Shown: positions 8,619 to 17,209 of the stretch, piece after piece
Layout of the letters: each line of letters starts with the position of its first letter
Position numbering within the stretch: the first letter of the stretch is position 1
From: Bog-473 sp963741995
GTDB lineage: Bacteria; Actinomycetota; Acidimicrobiia; Acidimicrobiales; RAAP-2
Direction: 5' to 3'
Assembly: GCA_963741995.1 (NCBI GenBank)
Contig: CAVUKI010000011.1
Coordinates: 62,001-126,000, forward strand
Length of the DNA stretch: 64,000 bases
Position numbers and translations under genes: made by a program
The notes under the pieces: model-generated
What the model was told of the DNA's origin: nothing
The model's input: the letters and a program-made list of their open reading frames with translations, nothing else
Databases searched by the model: none

Positions 8619-9401
8619 ATGGCACCTGATCGAATGCTCGAGTTGGTGGGGCAGCCGGGCGGACCCCTGGCTGACGCCGCACTGTGGCATCTGGAAGTGA
8701 CGGACGTCGGCTCGTTGAGCCCCTCCTTCCGCCGGGTGGCGCTGACGGCTCCGACGATCGGGGAGCTTCGCTACGCGCCGGGTCAAGACCTGATGCTGCG
8801 GGTTCCGTTGCCCGGTGACCGAATAGTGAACCGTCGCTACACCATCCGACAATTCGACCCGGTCCAGCGGGCGGTGACGATCGACGTCTCCCTGCACGGG
8901 GCGGGCCCAGGGACGGACTGGATCTCGGCTGCGGAAACGGGCAGCCGGATCGATGCGATCGGTCCCCGCGGCAAGATCACCGTGCGCCCCGAGGTCGACT
9001 GGCATCTCTTTCTGGTTGATGAGACGGGCCTGCCGGGGACCCTGGCCATGATCGAGGCCCTGCCCCCCGGCTCTGTGGCGAGCGCGGTCCTCGAGGTCGA
9101 TACCGGCGCCGACGAACAAGAGCCGGACGCGCCGCAGGCGGAACGGCTCGACCTACGTTGGCTCCGCCGAGACGGCCAGTTCGTGCCGGGCGATCCCGCG
9201 CCGATGCTCGAGGCAGCTGCGGATGTGGGGCTTCCCTCAGGAGTCGGACACGCCTACGTTGCCGCCGAGGCCGGTGTGGTGCGAGGCGTTAGTCGGATAT
9301 TGACCGAGCGGGGCCTGCGACCTGAACAAATTTCCGGCAAGGCCTATTGGCGGCTGGGCCTCCCCAACGCCGAGCACGGAGAGCCGACGAAGGAGGGCTG
9401 A
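8619..9401 (+). CDS. Siderophore-interacting (ViuB/SIP) FAD-dependent reductase
   Basis: About 260 residues. The FAD-binding barrel carries RIVNRRYTIRQFD (the RxYT-type FAD motif) and HGAGPGTDW. The NAD(P)-binding half begins WHLFLVDETGLPGTLAMIEALP and ends GKAYWRLG. This is the layout of siderophore-interacting proteins, which reduce ferric siderophore to release iron in the cytosol. The start is not certain: ATG at 8619 gives the usual N-terminal MLELVGQPGGPL context, but it has no strong ribosome site, and GTG at 8580 is an alternative. No siderophore synthesis or transport gene is adjacent. Confidence 0.85.
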   Translation: MAPDRMLELVGQPGGPLADAALWHLEVTDVGSLSPSFRRVALTAPTIGELRYAPGQDLMLRVPLPGDRIVNRRYTIRQFDPVQRAVTIDVSLHGAGPGTDWISAAETGSRIDAIGPRGKITVRPEVDWHLFLVDETGLPGTLAMIEALPPGSVASAVLEVDTGADEQEPDAPQAERLDLRWLRRDGQFVPGDPAPMLEAAADVGLPSGVGHAYVAAEAGVVRGVSRILTERGLRPEQISGKAYWRLGLPNAEHGEPTKEG

Positions 9402-9454
9402 CGCCTCACGAGCTCCTCAGAGTGGCAGCCGGCAGTGGGAGGGGCGGGCCTCCC

Positions 9455-9784
9455 TCAGCGAGCTTCTTCGACCGTCAGCTCAGCTGCCGGATCGGCTTCA
9501 AGGCGATCATCGGGAATCGTTTGCCCGCTGCGCACCGAAACGCCGTACGTGCCGGCCTTGACACGTTGCTCCGCCCGACCAATGGCTGCCAACCGTTCTT
9601 CGAGCTCGGTTCTGACCGACTCGTCGGTACCCTCCGTCGTCAGGGGCTCGGCGGAGTCGTACATGTCGCCGGTCTGGTTTGCCGCGTCCCGGTCGGCCGC
9701 GCCGGCCGCGTCGAGGTCCTTGAGCAACCCCTCCACACGGGATCGCTCGGCGCTGAGCAGCTCGTTGGCTTTGGCGTCTTCCAT
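9455..9784 (-). CDS. TraR/DksA-like protein lacking the zinc-finger cysteines
   Basis: A 109-residue acidic protein with a helical N-terminal coiled-coil-like half (LLSAERSRVEGLLKDLDAAG) and a C-terminal segment YGVSVRSGQTIPDDRLEADP. The second part aligns by eye with the DksA/TraR finger, usually YGxCxxCGxxIPxxRLEAxPxxxxCxxC. Every cysteine is replaced here, so it cannot bind zinc in the usual way. DksA-family proteins bind the RNA polymerase secondary channel; whether this degenerate one does is unknown. ATG at 9784 has GGGAG upstream; an upstream in-frame start at 9847 is rejected. Confidence 0.8.
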   Translation of the reverse strand: MEDAKANELLSAERSRVEGLLKDLDAAGAADRDAANQTGDMYDSAEPLTTEGTDESVRTELEERLAAIGRAEQRVKAGTYGVSVRSGQTIPDDRLEADPAAELTVEEAR

Positions 9785-9936
9785 CAGTGCTCCCGATCCT
9801 TTGGTGTGTGCGCAGGAACCGCCGCGCCTGCCGTCGCGACGGCTCATAGTAGACGGCGCCGTCGTGGCCCTTCAGACGGTGCAGCGCCGATCAACTGGGG
9901 TAGGGTGCTGGCCATTCCTCCAGGCAGGGAGACCAC

Positions 9937-10122
9937 ATGCACTTTCCCCTTGCATCGACCAGCGCTGGATTCATCGCTCTGTGGTCGATCATCTACTTCG
10001 TGCTCCTCCTCACCCTGGGAATCATCTCCATCCGCAAAGGGCACTGGGTGATGTTCATCGTCGGCATCTTCCTGCCCCTCTTTTGGTTGATCGGGGCGCT
10101 CATGCCCCGAAGAGTGCGCTGA
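9937..10122 (+). CDS. Small two-helix membrane protein
   Basis: A 61-residue protein with two hydrophobic helices (about 10-30 and 37-53) separated by the basic loop SIRKGHW, and a basic C-terminus PRRVR. A clear GGGAG ribosome site precedes the ATG. The composition and the ending GxFLPLFWLIGALMP resemble superinfection-immunity-type or similar tiny actinobacterial membrane proteins, but no function can be assigned. It is divergent from the DksA-like gene. Confidence 0.7.
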   Translation: MHFPLASTSAGFIALWSIIYFVLLLTLGIISIRKGHWVMFIVGIFLPLFWLIGALMPRRVR

Positions 10123-10185
10123 TTCTGCTGTTCGTGGGCGGGTCCGCCGCTCGGCGTGGTGGTGGCGCGCCGTTCTCCATGTGGG

Positions 10186-10392
10186 TCAGCGGCGACGCGG
10201 CCCGAGACCGATGGCGCGGACGAGGTGGTTGATCTGGCGATTGCCTTCCCGGTAGATGACCCGGCGCGCCTCGCGCTGTGCCGCGCCGCCGGCCGCGCCG
10301 GACAAGCCGCCTCGCGTGTAGCCGTGCTCGACTGCTTCGACGTTCCCGAGGTCCCGCGCAAAGCGGTACAGCTGCGACCGGGTGGTGCTCAC
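10186..10392 (-). CDS. Small basic hypothetical protein
   Basis: A 68-residue, strongly basic protein (STTRSQLYRFARDLGNVEAVEHG followed by an Arg-rich tail ending GPRRR). The GTG start overlaps the stop of the upstream gene in a GTGA junction, a sign of translational coupling. No motif, signal or membrane helix. The arrangement ARDLGNVEAV...RRVIYREGNRQINHLVRAIG resembles short conserved actinobacterial proteins of unknown function. Confidence 0.6.
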   Translation of the reverse strand: MSTTRSQLYRFARDLGNVEAVEHGYTRGGLSGAAGGAAQREARRVIYREGNRQINHLVRAIGLGPRRR

Positions 10393-10691
10393 GATCGATC
10401 CTCCTCCTTCGTGGCGCGGTCGGCCAGGATGACCCGCTCGACGATCGTGCGGAGTGCATCGGCGCCTTCGGTCGCCTCCATCAAGGCAAGCTGCGAGGCA
10501 GGGACGCCGACACAGCCCAGGCCGTTGTCGTCGAACGCCGTGGCGCGCCAGGCCATCCAGTCCGCGCCGTCGGTGTCCTCGCCGTTTTCCTCGATGGCGT
10601 TGATCAGGGCGACGACCTCGATCGCACCTTCTGCGCTGACGTCGTATTCGATGAAGAGCAACGTTTCCTCTGGGTCGACGAACGCAGTCAC
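10389..10691 (-). CDS. Hypothetical acidic protein
   Basis: About 100 residues, acidic, with VTAFVDPEETLLFIEYD at the N-terminus and DWMAWRATAFDDNGLGCVG in the middle; no membrane helix. The start is inferred: the open frame runs on upstream to 11240, but there it is only the complement of a Thr/Pro-rich gene. I place the start at the GTG at 10691, with GAAGG 12 bases upstream. Its stop overlaps the start of the small basic protein. Function unknown. Confidence 0.5.
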   Translation of the reverse strand: MTAFVDPEETLLFIEYDVSAEGAIEVVALINAIEENGEDTDGADWMAWRATAFDDNGLGCVGVPASQLALMEATEGADALRTIVERVILADRATKEEDRS

Positions 10692-10836
10692 CCTACGGCA
10701 TCGCCTTCGCCCGGCGGACGGTTGGCACGGGATCCCATCGAAGCGGGCGTCAACCACAAGGCTGATGCCGACGTGTTCGATTCCACCTTCCGGTTGAGGA
10801 GGCGGACCGGTTTCGCTCCGTACGCTGGGGCCCACC

Positions 10837-11190
10837 GTGCAGCACTTCTCGCCCGGGGCCCGTTCCAGAGCCCAAGCCCGCATCAAACGTCTGACGAGGA
10901 CCGCGATCGTTCTCGCGGGCGGAGCCTCCGCGTGCATCGGCATCACCGTGGCCAGGGAGCACCCGGGTGGATCGGCCGCACCGCCGACTGCCGCGACCAC
11001 GGCGACTCCCCCGACCACGCCGGCTCCCGTCACGACGCCGCCGACGAGCACGACGAGCACGACGACCGGCCCGAGCCCCGGCGGGGGTTCGTTGACGACG
11101 ACCACCAACCCGCCTGCAACGACCACCAGCAGTCCGCCGACGACCACCACGACCCCTCCGGTCGCCACCTCAGGCGCCACGTCGAGGTAA
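10837..11190 (+). CDS. Membrane-anchored Thr/Pro-rich protein
   Basis: A 117-residue protein. The basic N-terminus ARSRAQARIKRLTRT is followed by one hydrophobic segment (AIVLAGGASACIGITVA), then about 70 residues almost wholly of Thr, Pro, Ser, Gly and Ala. This looks like a type II membrane anchor with an extended, probably glycosylated extracytoplasmic tail. The tail's codon pattern (acg/acc and ccg/ccc) produces a spurious Val/Gly-rich frame on the opposite strand. Function unknown. Confidence 0.65.
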   Translation: MQHFSPGARSRAQARIKRLTRTAIVLAGGASACIGITVAREHPGGSAAPPTAATTATPPTTPAPVTTPPTSTTSTTTGPSPGGGSLTTTTNPPATTTSSPPTTTTTPPVATSGATSR

Positions 11191-11277
11191 GGGCGGCAGA
11201 CCGGTGTCCGGGGAGTTGCGATCTGGGTCGGGCGCGCCAAAGATGACCGCCGTGCCGACGGCGGAAACGGGGTAGGA

Positions 11278-11910
11278 GTGGAAGAATTTCTCAGGTCGGC
11301 CGGCTACGGCGCCATCTTCGCATTGAGCTTCATCTCCGCCATGGGCCTCCCCGTGGGGGCCGAGCTCGCCCTGATCTACGGGGGCGTCCTCGCCAGCGGC
11401 CACGCGCTCAGTGGGGGCAAGCCGTTGCAGCTGGCCGTCGTCATCATCGTGGCGGTGCTCGGTGAGGTCCTCGGTTCGCTTGCCGGCTACAGCATCGGCC
11501 GTTTCGGCGGCAGAACGCTGGTCGACCGGGTCGGGAAGTACGTCCTTCTCACGCACAAGGATCTGGACCGGGCGGAAGCGTGGTTCGCGCGCCGGGGCGA
11601 GCCGGTCGTGTTCTTCGGGCGGTTCATCCCGCTCCTGCGGTCCTTCGTGTCGTTCGCGGCCGGTCTGGGGGAGATGGCGCTCGCCAAGTTCGTCATCTTC
11701 ACCGTCATCGCCTGCGCCATCTGGTGCACTGCCCTGTGCTCGCTCGGGTACAGCCTCGGGAGCAGCTACCAGCACGTGGTCAATGCGTTCAGCTTCGCGG
11801 GCTACGTCCTCGGCGCCCTCGCCGTGATCGCCGTCGTGGTCGTTTTCTGGCACCGGTTGCGTGCGTATCGGAGCCAGCGCGATCTGGGTCGGGCCGAGAC
11901 CGAGGTCTAG
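11278..11910 (+). CDS. DedA-family membrane protein (SNARE-associated fold)
   Basis: A 210-residue polytopic protein with the DedA/VTT pattern. An N-terminal re-entrant region (GLPVGAELALIYGGVLA) and VLGEVLGSLAGYSIGRFGG come first. The conserved cytosolic-to-membrane motif FFGRFIPLLRSFVSFAAGLGEM and a last pair of helices follow. The GR(F/Y)xPxxR motif is intact. DedA proteins are envelope transporters of the VTT superfamily, several of which recycle undecaprenyl phosphate or move phospholipids. GTG start at 11278. Confidence 0.88.
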   Translation: MEEFLRSAGYGAIFALSFISAMGLPVGAELALIYGGVLASGHALSGGKPLQLAVVIIVAVLGEVLGSLAGYSIGRFGGRTLVDRVGKYVLLTHKDLDRAEAWFARRGEPVVFFGRFIPLLRSFVSFAAGLGEMALAKFVIFTVIACAIWCTALCSLGYSLGSSYQHVVNAFSFAGYVLGALAVIAVVVVFWHRLRAYRSQRDLGRAETEV

Positions 11911-12045
11911 AGGGCCCCGCGGAGCCGCAGTTCGGCCAAAGGTCACAAGGGCACCCTGATGGCGAATTCCGCTGAATAATACCTGTTCACACGTGCTAAA
12001 GCGGCATCCCGAACGAGCCGATAATGCCTGGTTTCGGGGCAACTA

Positions 12046-12075
12046 GGTAAAAAGTCATTGAAGTCACTTTTTACC
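12046..12075. promoter_or_regulatory. Perfect 10-bp inverted repeat overlapping a promoter-like sequence
   Basis: GGTAAAAAGT (12046-12055) and ACTTTTTACC (12066-12075) are perfect reverse complements around a 10-base centre. The centre and right arm overlap a possible sigma-70-type promoter: TTGAAG at 12058-12063, a 17-base spacer, then TACCTT at 12081-12086. That places the repeat over the -35 region of the GGDEF-EAL gene, as expected for an operator. It is also one of the few AT-rich spots in the region. An RNA hairpin is the alternative reading. Confidence 0.6.
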
Positions 12076-12118
12076 GGTGTTACCTTGCGTCCCGAGGAGC
12101 TCCGGTAGGAGGGGACCT

Positions 12119-12202
12119 ATGGCGATGTGCGGTTTGGCCACCGCCTTGCAGCGGGTGGTGGCCGGCACTGTGCCGGCCGCATCGGCCTGGCCGGCGCCGT
12201 GA
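12119..12202 (+). CDS. Putative 27-residue leader peptide ahead of the GGDEF-EAL gene
   Basis: A strong AGGAGGGG (12107-12114) lies four bases before an ATG at 12119. The ATG opens a 27-codon ORF (MAMCGLATALQRV...PAP). Its TGA at 12200-12202 overlaps the likely GTG start of the GGDEF-EAL gene (GTGA at 12199-12202). The large gene itself has no good ribosome site, so the leader probably delivers ribosomes to it by translational coupling. The peptide is mildly hydrophobic, with no run of a single amino acid that would suggest classical attenuation. An upstream indel that once joined the two frames is the alternative. Confidence 0.5.
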   Translation: MAMCGLATALQRVVAGTVPAASAWPAP

Positions 12203-14923
12203 GCTTCCAAGCTTCGACACGGTTCGTGGTGGCCCTCTGGGCCGCGGCAGGGTTGGCGGCCGGCGCGCTGGCGCTCGACCGGACCCTGTCGGTGGGGGCA
12301 CCGACGGCGACGGTCATCATGTTCGCCGCGGTCTTCGGCGCCCTCCTGGCCGCGAGCTGGGTCTGGCCCATCACGCTGCACACCGAAGGGGCCTCGGACG
12401 CCATCGACCTGAACGTGGCCTTCTTCGTCCTCTTCGTCCTGCTCATTCCGCCCGCCCTGACCGTGCTCGTGTTCGCCTTGGCGACGATCCTCGCCCAGGC
12501 GGTCACGCGACGTCCGCTGCGCACGTCGGTGTGCAACGTCGGGCGGGTGGTCACCGCCATCGGCCTCGGCGCGCTGGTCTTCGCTCTGCTGCACGGCTCG
12601 CTGGCGACGGTCGGGTACGCCAGGGTCGGCGCCGTGGTGGCCGGCGCTGTCACCGCTTTCGTCGTCGACACGGGCGCCATGGCGTCCATCGGGGTGACGC
12701 TCGGCGTCCCCTGGCGCCGGACGGTCTGCGGAGGGCTCAAGGGCAAGCTGCTCGTGGCGGCGGCCGGCATCAGCGTGGCCATCCCGGTCGCGTTGCTGCT
12801 CGACGGCCACCCCAGGTACCTCCCGCTCGCCGTGCTGCCCCTCCTCGTCCTGCGCTTTCTCAGCACCGGGCCCTTCTCCGGCCGTCACGACCGAGCCCGG
12901 CTGCGCGGCCTCTTCGGGGCGACCCTCGACGTGAACCGGTCGATGGGCATTGACGAGACCAGGGGGGCGGTGCAGGCGTCCGCCGGAACGTTGCTGCGTG
13001 CACCTGACGTCACCCTGACGGCGGAGCGGCCAGGTCCCGAGGTGCTCGGCGAGCCGATGAAGGTCGCCGACCGAACGCTCTGGCTCGGCGTGGCGGGCCG
13101 CAGCCCGGCCGAGCCGTTCGACGAGGCCGACCGTGCCCTCCTCGAGGCGCTGGCCTCCATCGGCGCCGTTGCGCTGGCCAACGCCGAGCTCTACGCGGAA
13201 GTCCGGCAGCAGAGGGAGAAGCTCGCAGTCATCACCGGCAGCCTCGGCGAGGGAGTGTGCGCCGTCAGCGAGGACGGGCGGATCACCTTCATGAACCCGG
13301 CCGCGGCCGGCATGCTCGGCTGGTACGGCCTGGCCACAGACGACGACGGTGGTCCGCTGATCCCGGCCGAGGAGACGCCGGACTTCCTGCGCGAGCCCGC
13401 CATGCGGGCCGTTGCGCTGCGGCACAACATCACCACCTACGACACGCGCTTTCGGCGCCTCGACGGGTCGCACTTCCCTGTCACCATGACCGCGTCGCCG
13501 GTGGTGGGCGGCTCCACGTCGGGAGCCGTCATCGTGTTCCGCGACACCTCCGAGCGCAAGGCGTTCGAGGAGCAGCTGGCGCGCCACGCGTTCCAGGATG
13601 CGCTGACGGGGCTGGCCAACCGCCGGCTCCTCCTCGACCATCTCGACCATGCACTGCTGCAGGCGTACCGGACCGGCAGCAAGGTGGCAGTGCTCTTCTG
13701 CGACATCGACCGCTTCAAGGTGGTCAACGACAACCTGGGCCACCAGGTGGGTGACGAGCTGCTGCGAGTCGTCGGAGACCGCCTGCGCCGCGCCGTGCGG
13801 CCCGGCGACACACTCTCCCGTTTCGGGGGAGACGAGTTCGTCATCGTTCTCGAGGGTGTCACCTCGGGGGACGAGGCCGGTGAGGTGGCCACCGCCGTCC
13901 TCGATGCACTGCGCGACCCGATCACGCTCAGGGCCGGGCACGAGGTGGTGGCGACCGTGAGCATCGGCATCTCCTTGAGCGAGTACGGGAAGTCCCGCGA
14001 CGAGTTGCTGCACGACGCCGACCTCGCCATGTACCTGGCCAAGGAGCGCGGCCGCGGCGGCCAGTTCGCCCTCTTCGATCTCGACCGGATGGGTGCGCGC
14101 TCCGCGAGCCAGCTCGACCTCGGCACGGCGTTGCACCACCTGGTCGAGCGCGGGGAAGTGGAGATCCACTACCAACCGCAGGTCTCCCTGGCCGATCGGC
14201 GCATTGTCGGTGCCGAAGCGCTGGTGCGCTGGAACCATCCGGATCACGGCTTGCTGTTGCCGGCGGACTTCATCAAGCTGGCCGAGGACAACGGCACGAT
14301 CCTTCCCATCGGGGAGTTGGTGCTCGAGCAGGCATGCCGACAGGCACAGACCTGGCGGCAGGAGTTCGGCGTCACGCTCCAGGTCGGGGTGAACCTCTCG
14401 GCCCGCCAATTCCAGCGTGCCGGCCTGGCCGACGAGGTGGCGGCCGTGCTGCGGGCGACCGGCATCGACCCTCCGCAGCTGTGCCTGGAGATCACCGAGG
14501 GCCTCGCCATGGACGACATCGACCTGACGTCGACCATCTTGACGAACCTGCACTCGCTCGGGGTCCGGGCGGCCATCGACAACTTCGGGACGGGGCGCTC
14601 CTCGCTCGGTTCCCTGGCCCGGTTCCCCATCGACGTCGTGAAGATCGACCGGAGCTTCGTGCCGCGGCATCGAACGCGACCCGGTCAAGTCGGCCATCGT
14701 CTCGGCGGTGGTGGCGCTTTCGAAGGCCATCGGCTCCACGACGGTGGTGGAGGGGGTGGAGACCCTGCCGCAGCTGGACGAGCTCACGGGCCTCGGGTGC
14801 GATGTCGCCCAGGGCTACTACTTCTCACGACCTGTCTCTGCTGCTGCCTTCAGCACGATGCTGACCGCCAGCGCCGGCGCACCGCCGGACCTGCGCGTCG
14901 TGCACGGGGAGCACACCGGTTGA
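12199..14923 (+). CDS. Membrane-bound GAF-PAS-GGDEF-EAL cyclic-di-GMP protein, frameshifted near the C-terminus
   Basis: Reconstructed length is 907 residues. About eight N-terminal hydrophobic helices fill residues 1-230, then a GAF-like segment (245-335) and a PAS domain (ITGSLGEGVCAVSEDGRITFMNP, from about 340). An intact GGDEF domain (SRFGGDEFVIVL, about 543) and an EAL domain (GAEALVRWNHP, about 670) follow. It would make and/or hydrolyse cyclic-di-GMP at the membrane. In the EAL domain the usual DDFGTG reads DNFGTG, changing a metal-ligand position. One base is in excess (or two are missing) near 14666: the first frame loses EAL homology after KIDRSFVP, and the next frame continues GIERDPVKSAIV to a stop at 14923. 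Unread, the first frame ends at 14976. Confidence 0.85.
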
Positions 14924-14972
14924 CCCGGGTCCCCTGGCGGGATGCCCGGGGGTGCGGGCGTAGCATGGCGCC

Positions 14973-15386
14973 ATGACCCCCAGCGCGGTGCGGCCCTTGC
15001 GCGTGCTGATGGCCAAGGTCGGTCTCGACGGGCACGACCGCGGCCTCCGCGTCGTGGCGCGCATCCTGCGCGACGCCGGGTGCGAGGTGGTCTACGCCGG
15101 CCTGCGCCAGTCGCCCGAGACCATCGCCGCCATGACCGCCGAGGAGGACGTCGACGTCGTCGGCGTGTCCATGCACAACGGCGCCCACCTCACGCTGGCC
15201 CCGGCCGTCGTCGGCGCGCTCCGCGCGGCCGGTCTCCAGACGCCCGTGGTGATCGGCGGCATCGTCCCGCCGTCCGACGTCGATGTGCTCATGGCCGACG
15301 GCGTGGCAGCCGTCCTCGGCCCCGGCGCCTCCAACGAGGAGGTCGTGGCGACGGTGCGCACCGCCGCCGGCGCCGGCTTCAGTTGA
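14973..15386 (+). CDS. Stand-alone cobalamin-binding domain (methylmalonyl-CoA mutase small-domain type)
   Basis: A 137-residue protein consisting only of the B12-binding Rossmann domain. The base-off/His-on motif KVGLDGHDRG (DxHxxG) is at residues 15-24. VGVSMHNGAH and VVIGGIVPPSDVDVL (the SxL/GG elements) follow. In acyl-CoA mutases this domain carries adenosylcobalamin and pairs with a separate barrel subunit (as in the two-subunit isobutyryl- or ethylmalonyl-type mutases). No mutase large subunit is present in this window, so the partner must lie elsewhere. Its 3' end overlaps the convergent Etf gene by eight bases. Confidence 0.9.
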   Translation: MTPSAVRPLRVLMAKVGLDGHDRGLRVVARILRDAGCEVVYAGLRQSPETIAAMTAEEDVDVVGVSMHNGAHLTLAPAVVGALRAAGLQTPVVIGGIVPPSDVDVLMADGVAAVLGPGASNEEVVATVRTAAGAGFS

Positions 15387-17206
15387 TCGTGGCGGCGTCG
15401 GGCCGCGTCGCCTCTCCTCGGAGCGCCGCCTGCAGGAGGGGCACGACCTCGTGCCAGTCGCCCACGATGCCGACGTCGCAGTGCCCGAAGACCGGGGCGT
15501 CCCGGTCCTCGTTGATGGCCAGGATGGTCCGCGCCGCCCGCACCCCGACCATGTGGTTGAACTTCCCACTGAGCCCGACGGCGACGTAGAGCCTCGGGGC
15601 GATGGAACGGCCGGTGATGCCGACCTGGCGGGAGCGCGGCGCCCATCCCCGGTCGGTCACCTTGCGGGTGGCGGCGAGCTCGGCCCCCAACACCGCGGCG
15701 AGCGGGCTGAGCGCCCCGTAGTCCTCCGGCGTGACGCCCGTCCCCACCCCGACGACGACCTCCGCCCGGGCCAATGTCTCGACGTCGTCGTCCCGCCGGT
15801 CGGACAGCACCCGGACAGCGGCCGCGTGCTGCGACCGGGCGCGTCACGACGGGAACGTCGTGCGCCCGGAGCTGCGGTGCGGGGAGCACGCCGGGCCGCA
15901 CGGTCACCATCGCCGTGGCGCTGCGACAGGTGATGTCGGCGACCAGCGCGCCGGCCAACGCGGGTTTCACCGCCACGAGGGCGTTGTCGCGGGCCGACAG
16001 CGCGATGGCGTCGCCGACGAGCCCTGATCCCGTGGCCGCGGCGGCGCGGCCGGCCACCTCGCGGCCGAACGCGGTGCTGGGGGCGAGCACCGCCCACGGT
16101 GCCGTCGCACCGACGTAGGCGGTCAGCGCGTCGGCCACGTCCTCGGGGGCCGGATCACCGGAGGAGGGCGAGCCCTGCAGCGCCACGACGACGTCCGCCC
16201 CCGCGGCCCCCAGCGGGGCCGCATCCACCGGGCCGGGGCAGAGGGCGTGGACAGCTGCACCCACCTCCCGGCCGAGCCGCGCCGCGGCGCCGAGGAGCTC
16301 CTCGGACACCCGTTGCCGGCCGGGCTCGGCGAGGACGGCGATCACGCGGGAGACACCCCGGTCGGCGGTCCGGTCGTCACCCGGCGGCGCCGCCGCCGGG
16401 TCGGGGCGCGCCGTCAAGGCGCCGCGTCGGGCCAGCACGCGCACGGCCTCCTCGACCTGCGCCTCGACCGGGCCGTCGAGGACGAGCATCGAGCGCGCGT
16501 GCTCCATGGTCCGCGTCGCCCCGACCACCGTGGGGCTGCCCGCCTCTCCCCACGGACCCGGGCCGAGCCGTTTCGCGTCCATCCGGGTGAGACGCGCCGG
16601 CGCCACGGCCGCACGCCCCGCCGGGTCCACTTTGCAGGGATCGCACAGGCGCTCGGCCACGCTGAGCACCGCCGGCAGCGCGAGCTCGACCTCCTGCGTC
16701 CCGTCGTCGTGCTCGAGCTCCAGCAGCCAGACCGGGCCCTTGTCCTCCATCCGGCGGACCCCGCTGGCGAAGGGGAGGTCGAGCAACTCGGCCAGCTCGG
16801 GGCCGACCTGCCCGGTCTCCCCGTCGATGGAGTTGCGGCCGAGGAGGATCAGGTCGAAGGGGCCGGAGGCGCGCAGGACGGCCGCCAGCGCACGCGCCGT
16901 GGCCAGGGTGTCGGAGCCCGCCAGGGCCGGGTCGCAGGCGTGCAGGCCCGCATCGGCCCCCCAGGCCACCGCTTCGCGCAGGACGTCCTCCGCGCCCTCG
17001 GGCCCGAGCGTCGCCACCGTGCAGGTGCCGCCGCTCTCCCGGGCCAGGGAGACGCCCTGGGCCACGGCGCGGCGGCAGTACGGGTTCATCTCGACGCCGA
17101 CCCCTGTGCGCACCAGCCGGCCGCCGTCGAACTGCAGCGACTCGGCCAACGGGACCTGTTTGGCCAGGGACGCGATCCGCAGCGGGTCACCCGCCGCCCG
17201 GGCCAC
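15379..17206 (-). CDS. Fused electron-transfer flavoprotein, EtfB-EtfA in one chain (one frameshift)
   Basis: Reconstructed 608 residues. Residues 1-270 are an ETF beta subunit: IASLAKQVPLAESL, then MNPYCRRAVAQGVSLARE, then LLGRNSIDGETGQVGPELAELLDLP. A Pro/Ala linker (PDPAAAPPGDD) leads directly into an ETF alpha subunit (VIAVLAEPGRQRVSEELLGAA). Its FAD domain ends RQVGITGRSIAPRLYVAVG, then FNHMVGVRAARTILAINEDRDAP. It would pass electrons from acyl-CoA or similar dehydrogenases to the quinone pool. One extra base near 15811 moves the alpha domain into another frame; the C-terminal 143 residues are read from there. GTG start at 17206, three bases after the GGT stop, so the two are probably co-transcribed. 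Confidence 0.85.
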
Positions 17207-17209
17207 CCG

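Noticed and set aside
10692..11240. A Val/Gly-rich N-terminal extension of the hypothetical gene at 10389
   Set aside because: It is the exact complement of the Thr/Pro-rich codons of the gene at 10837-11190, which has a membrane anchor and a sensible N-terminus.
12064..14787. A 907-codon open frame on the reverse strand across the GGDEF-EAL gene
   Set aside because: It mirrors the third-position GC of the real gene, has no recognisable domain, and is rich in Gly/Arg/Asp/His in the pattern of a shadow frame.
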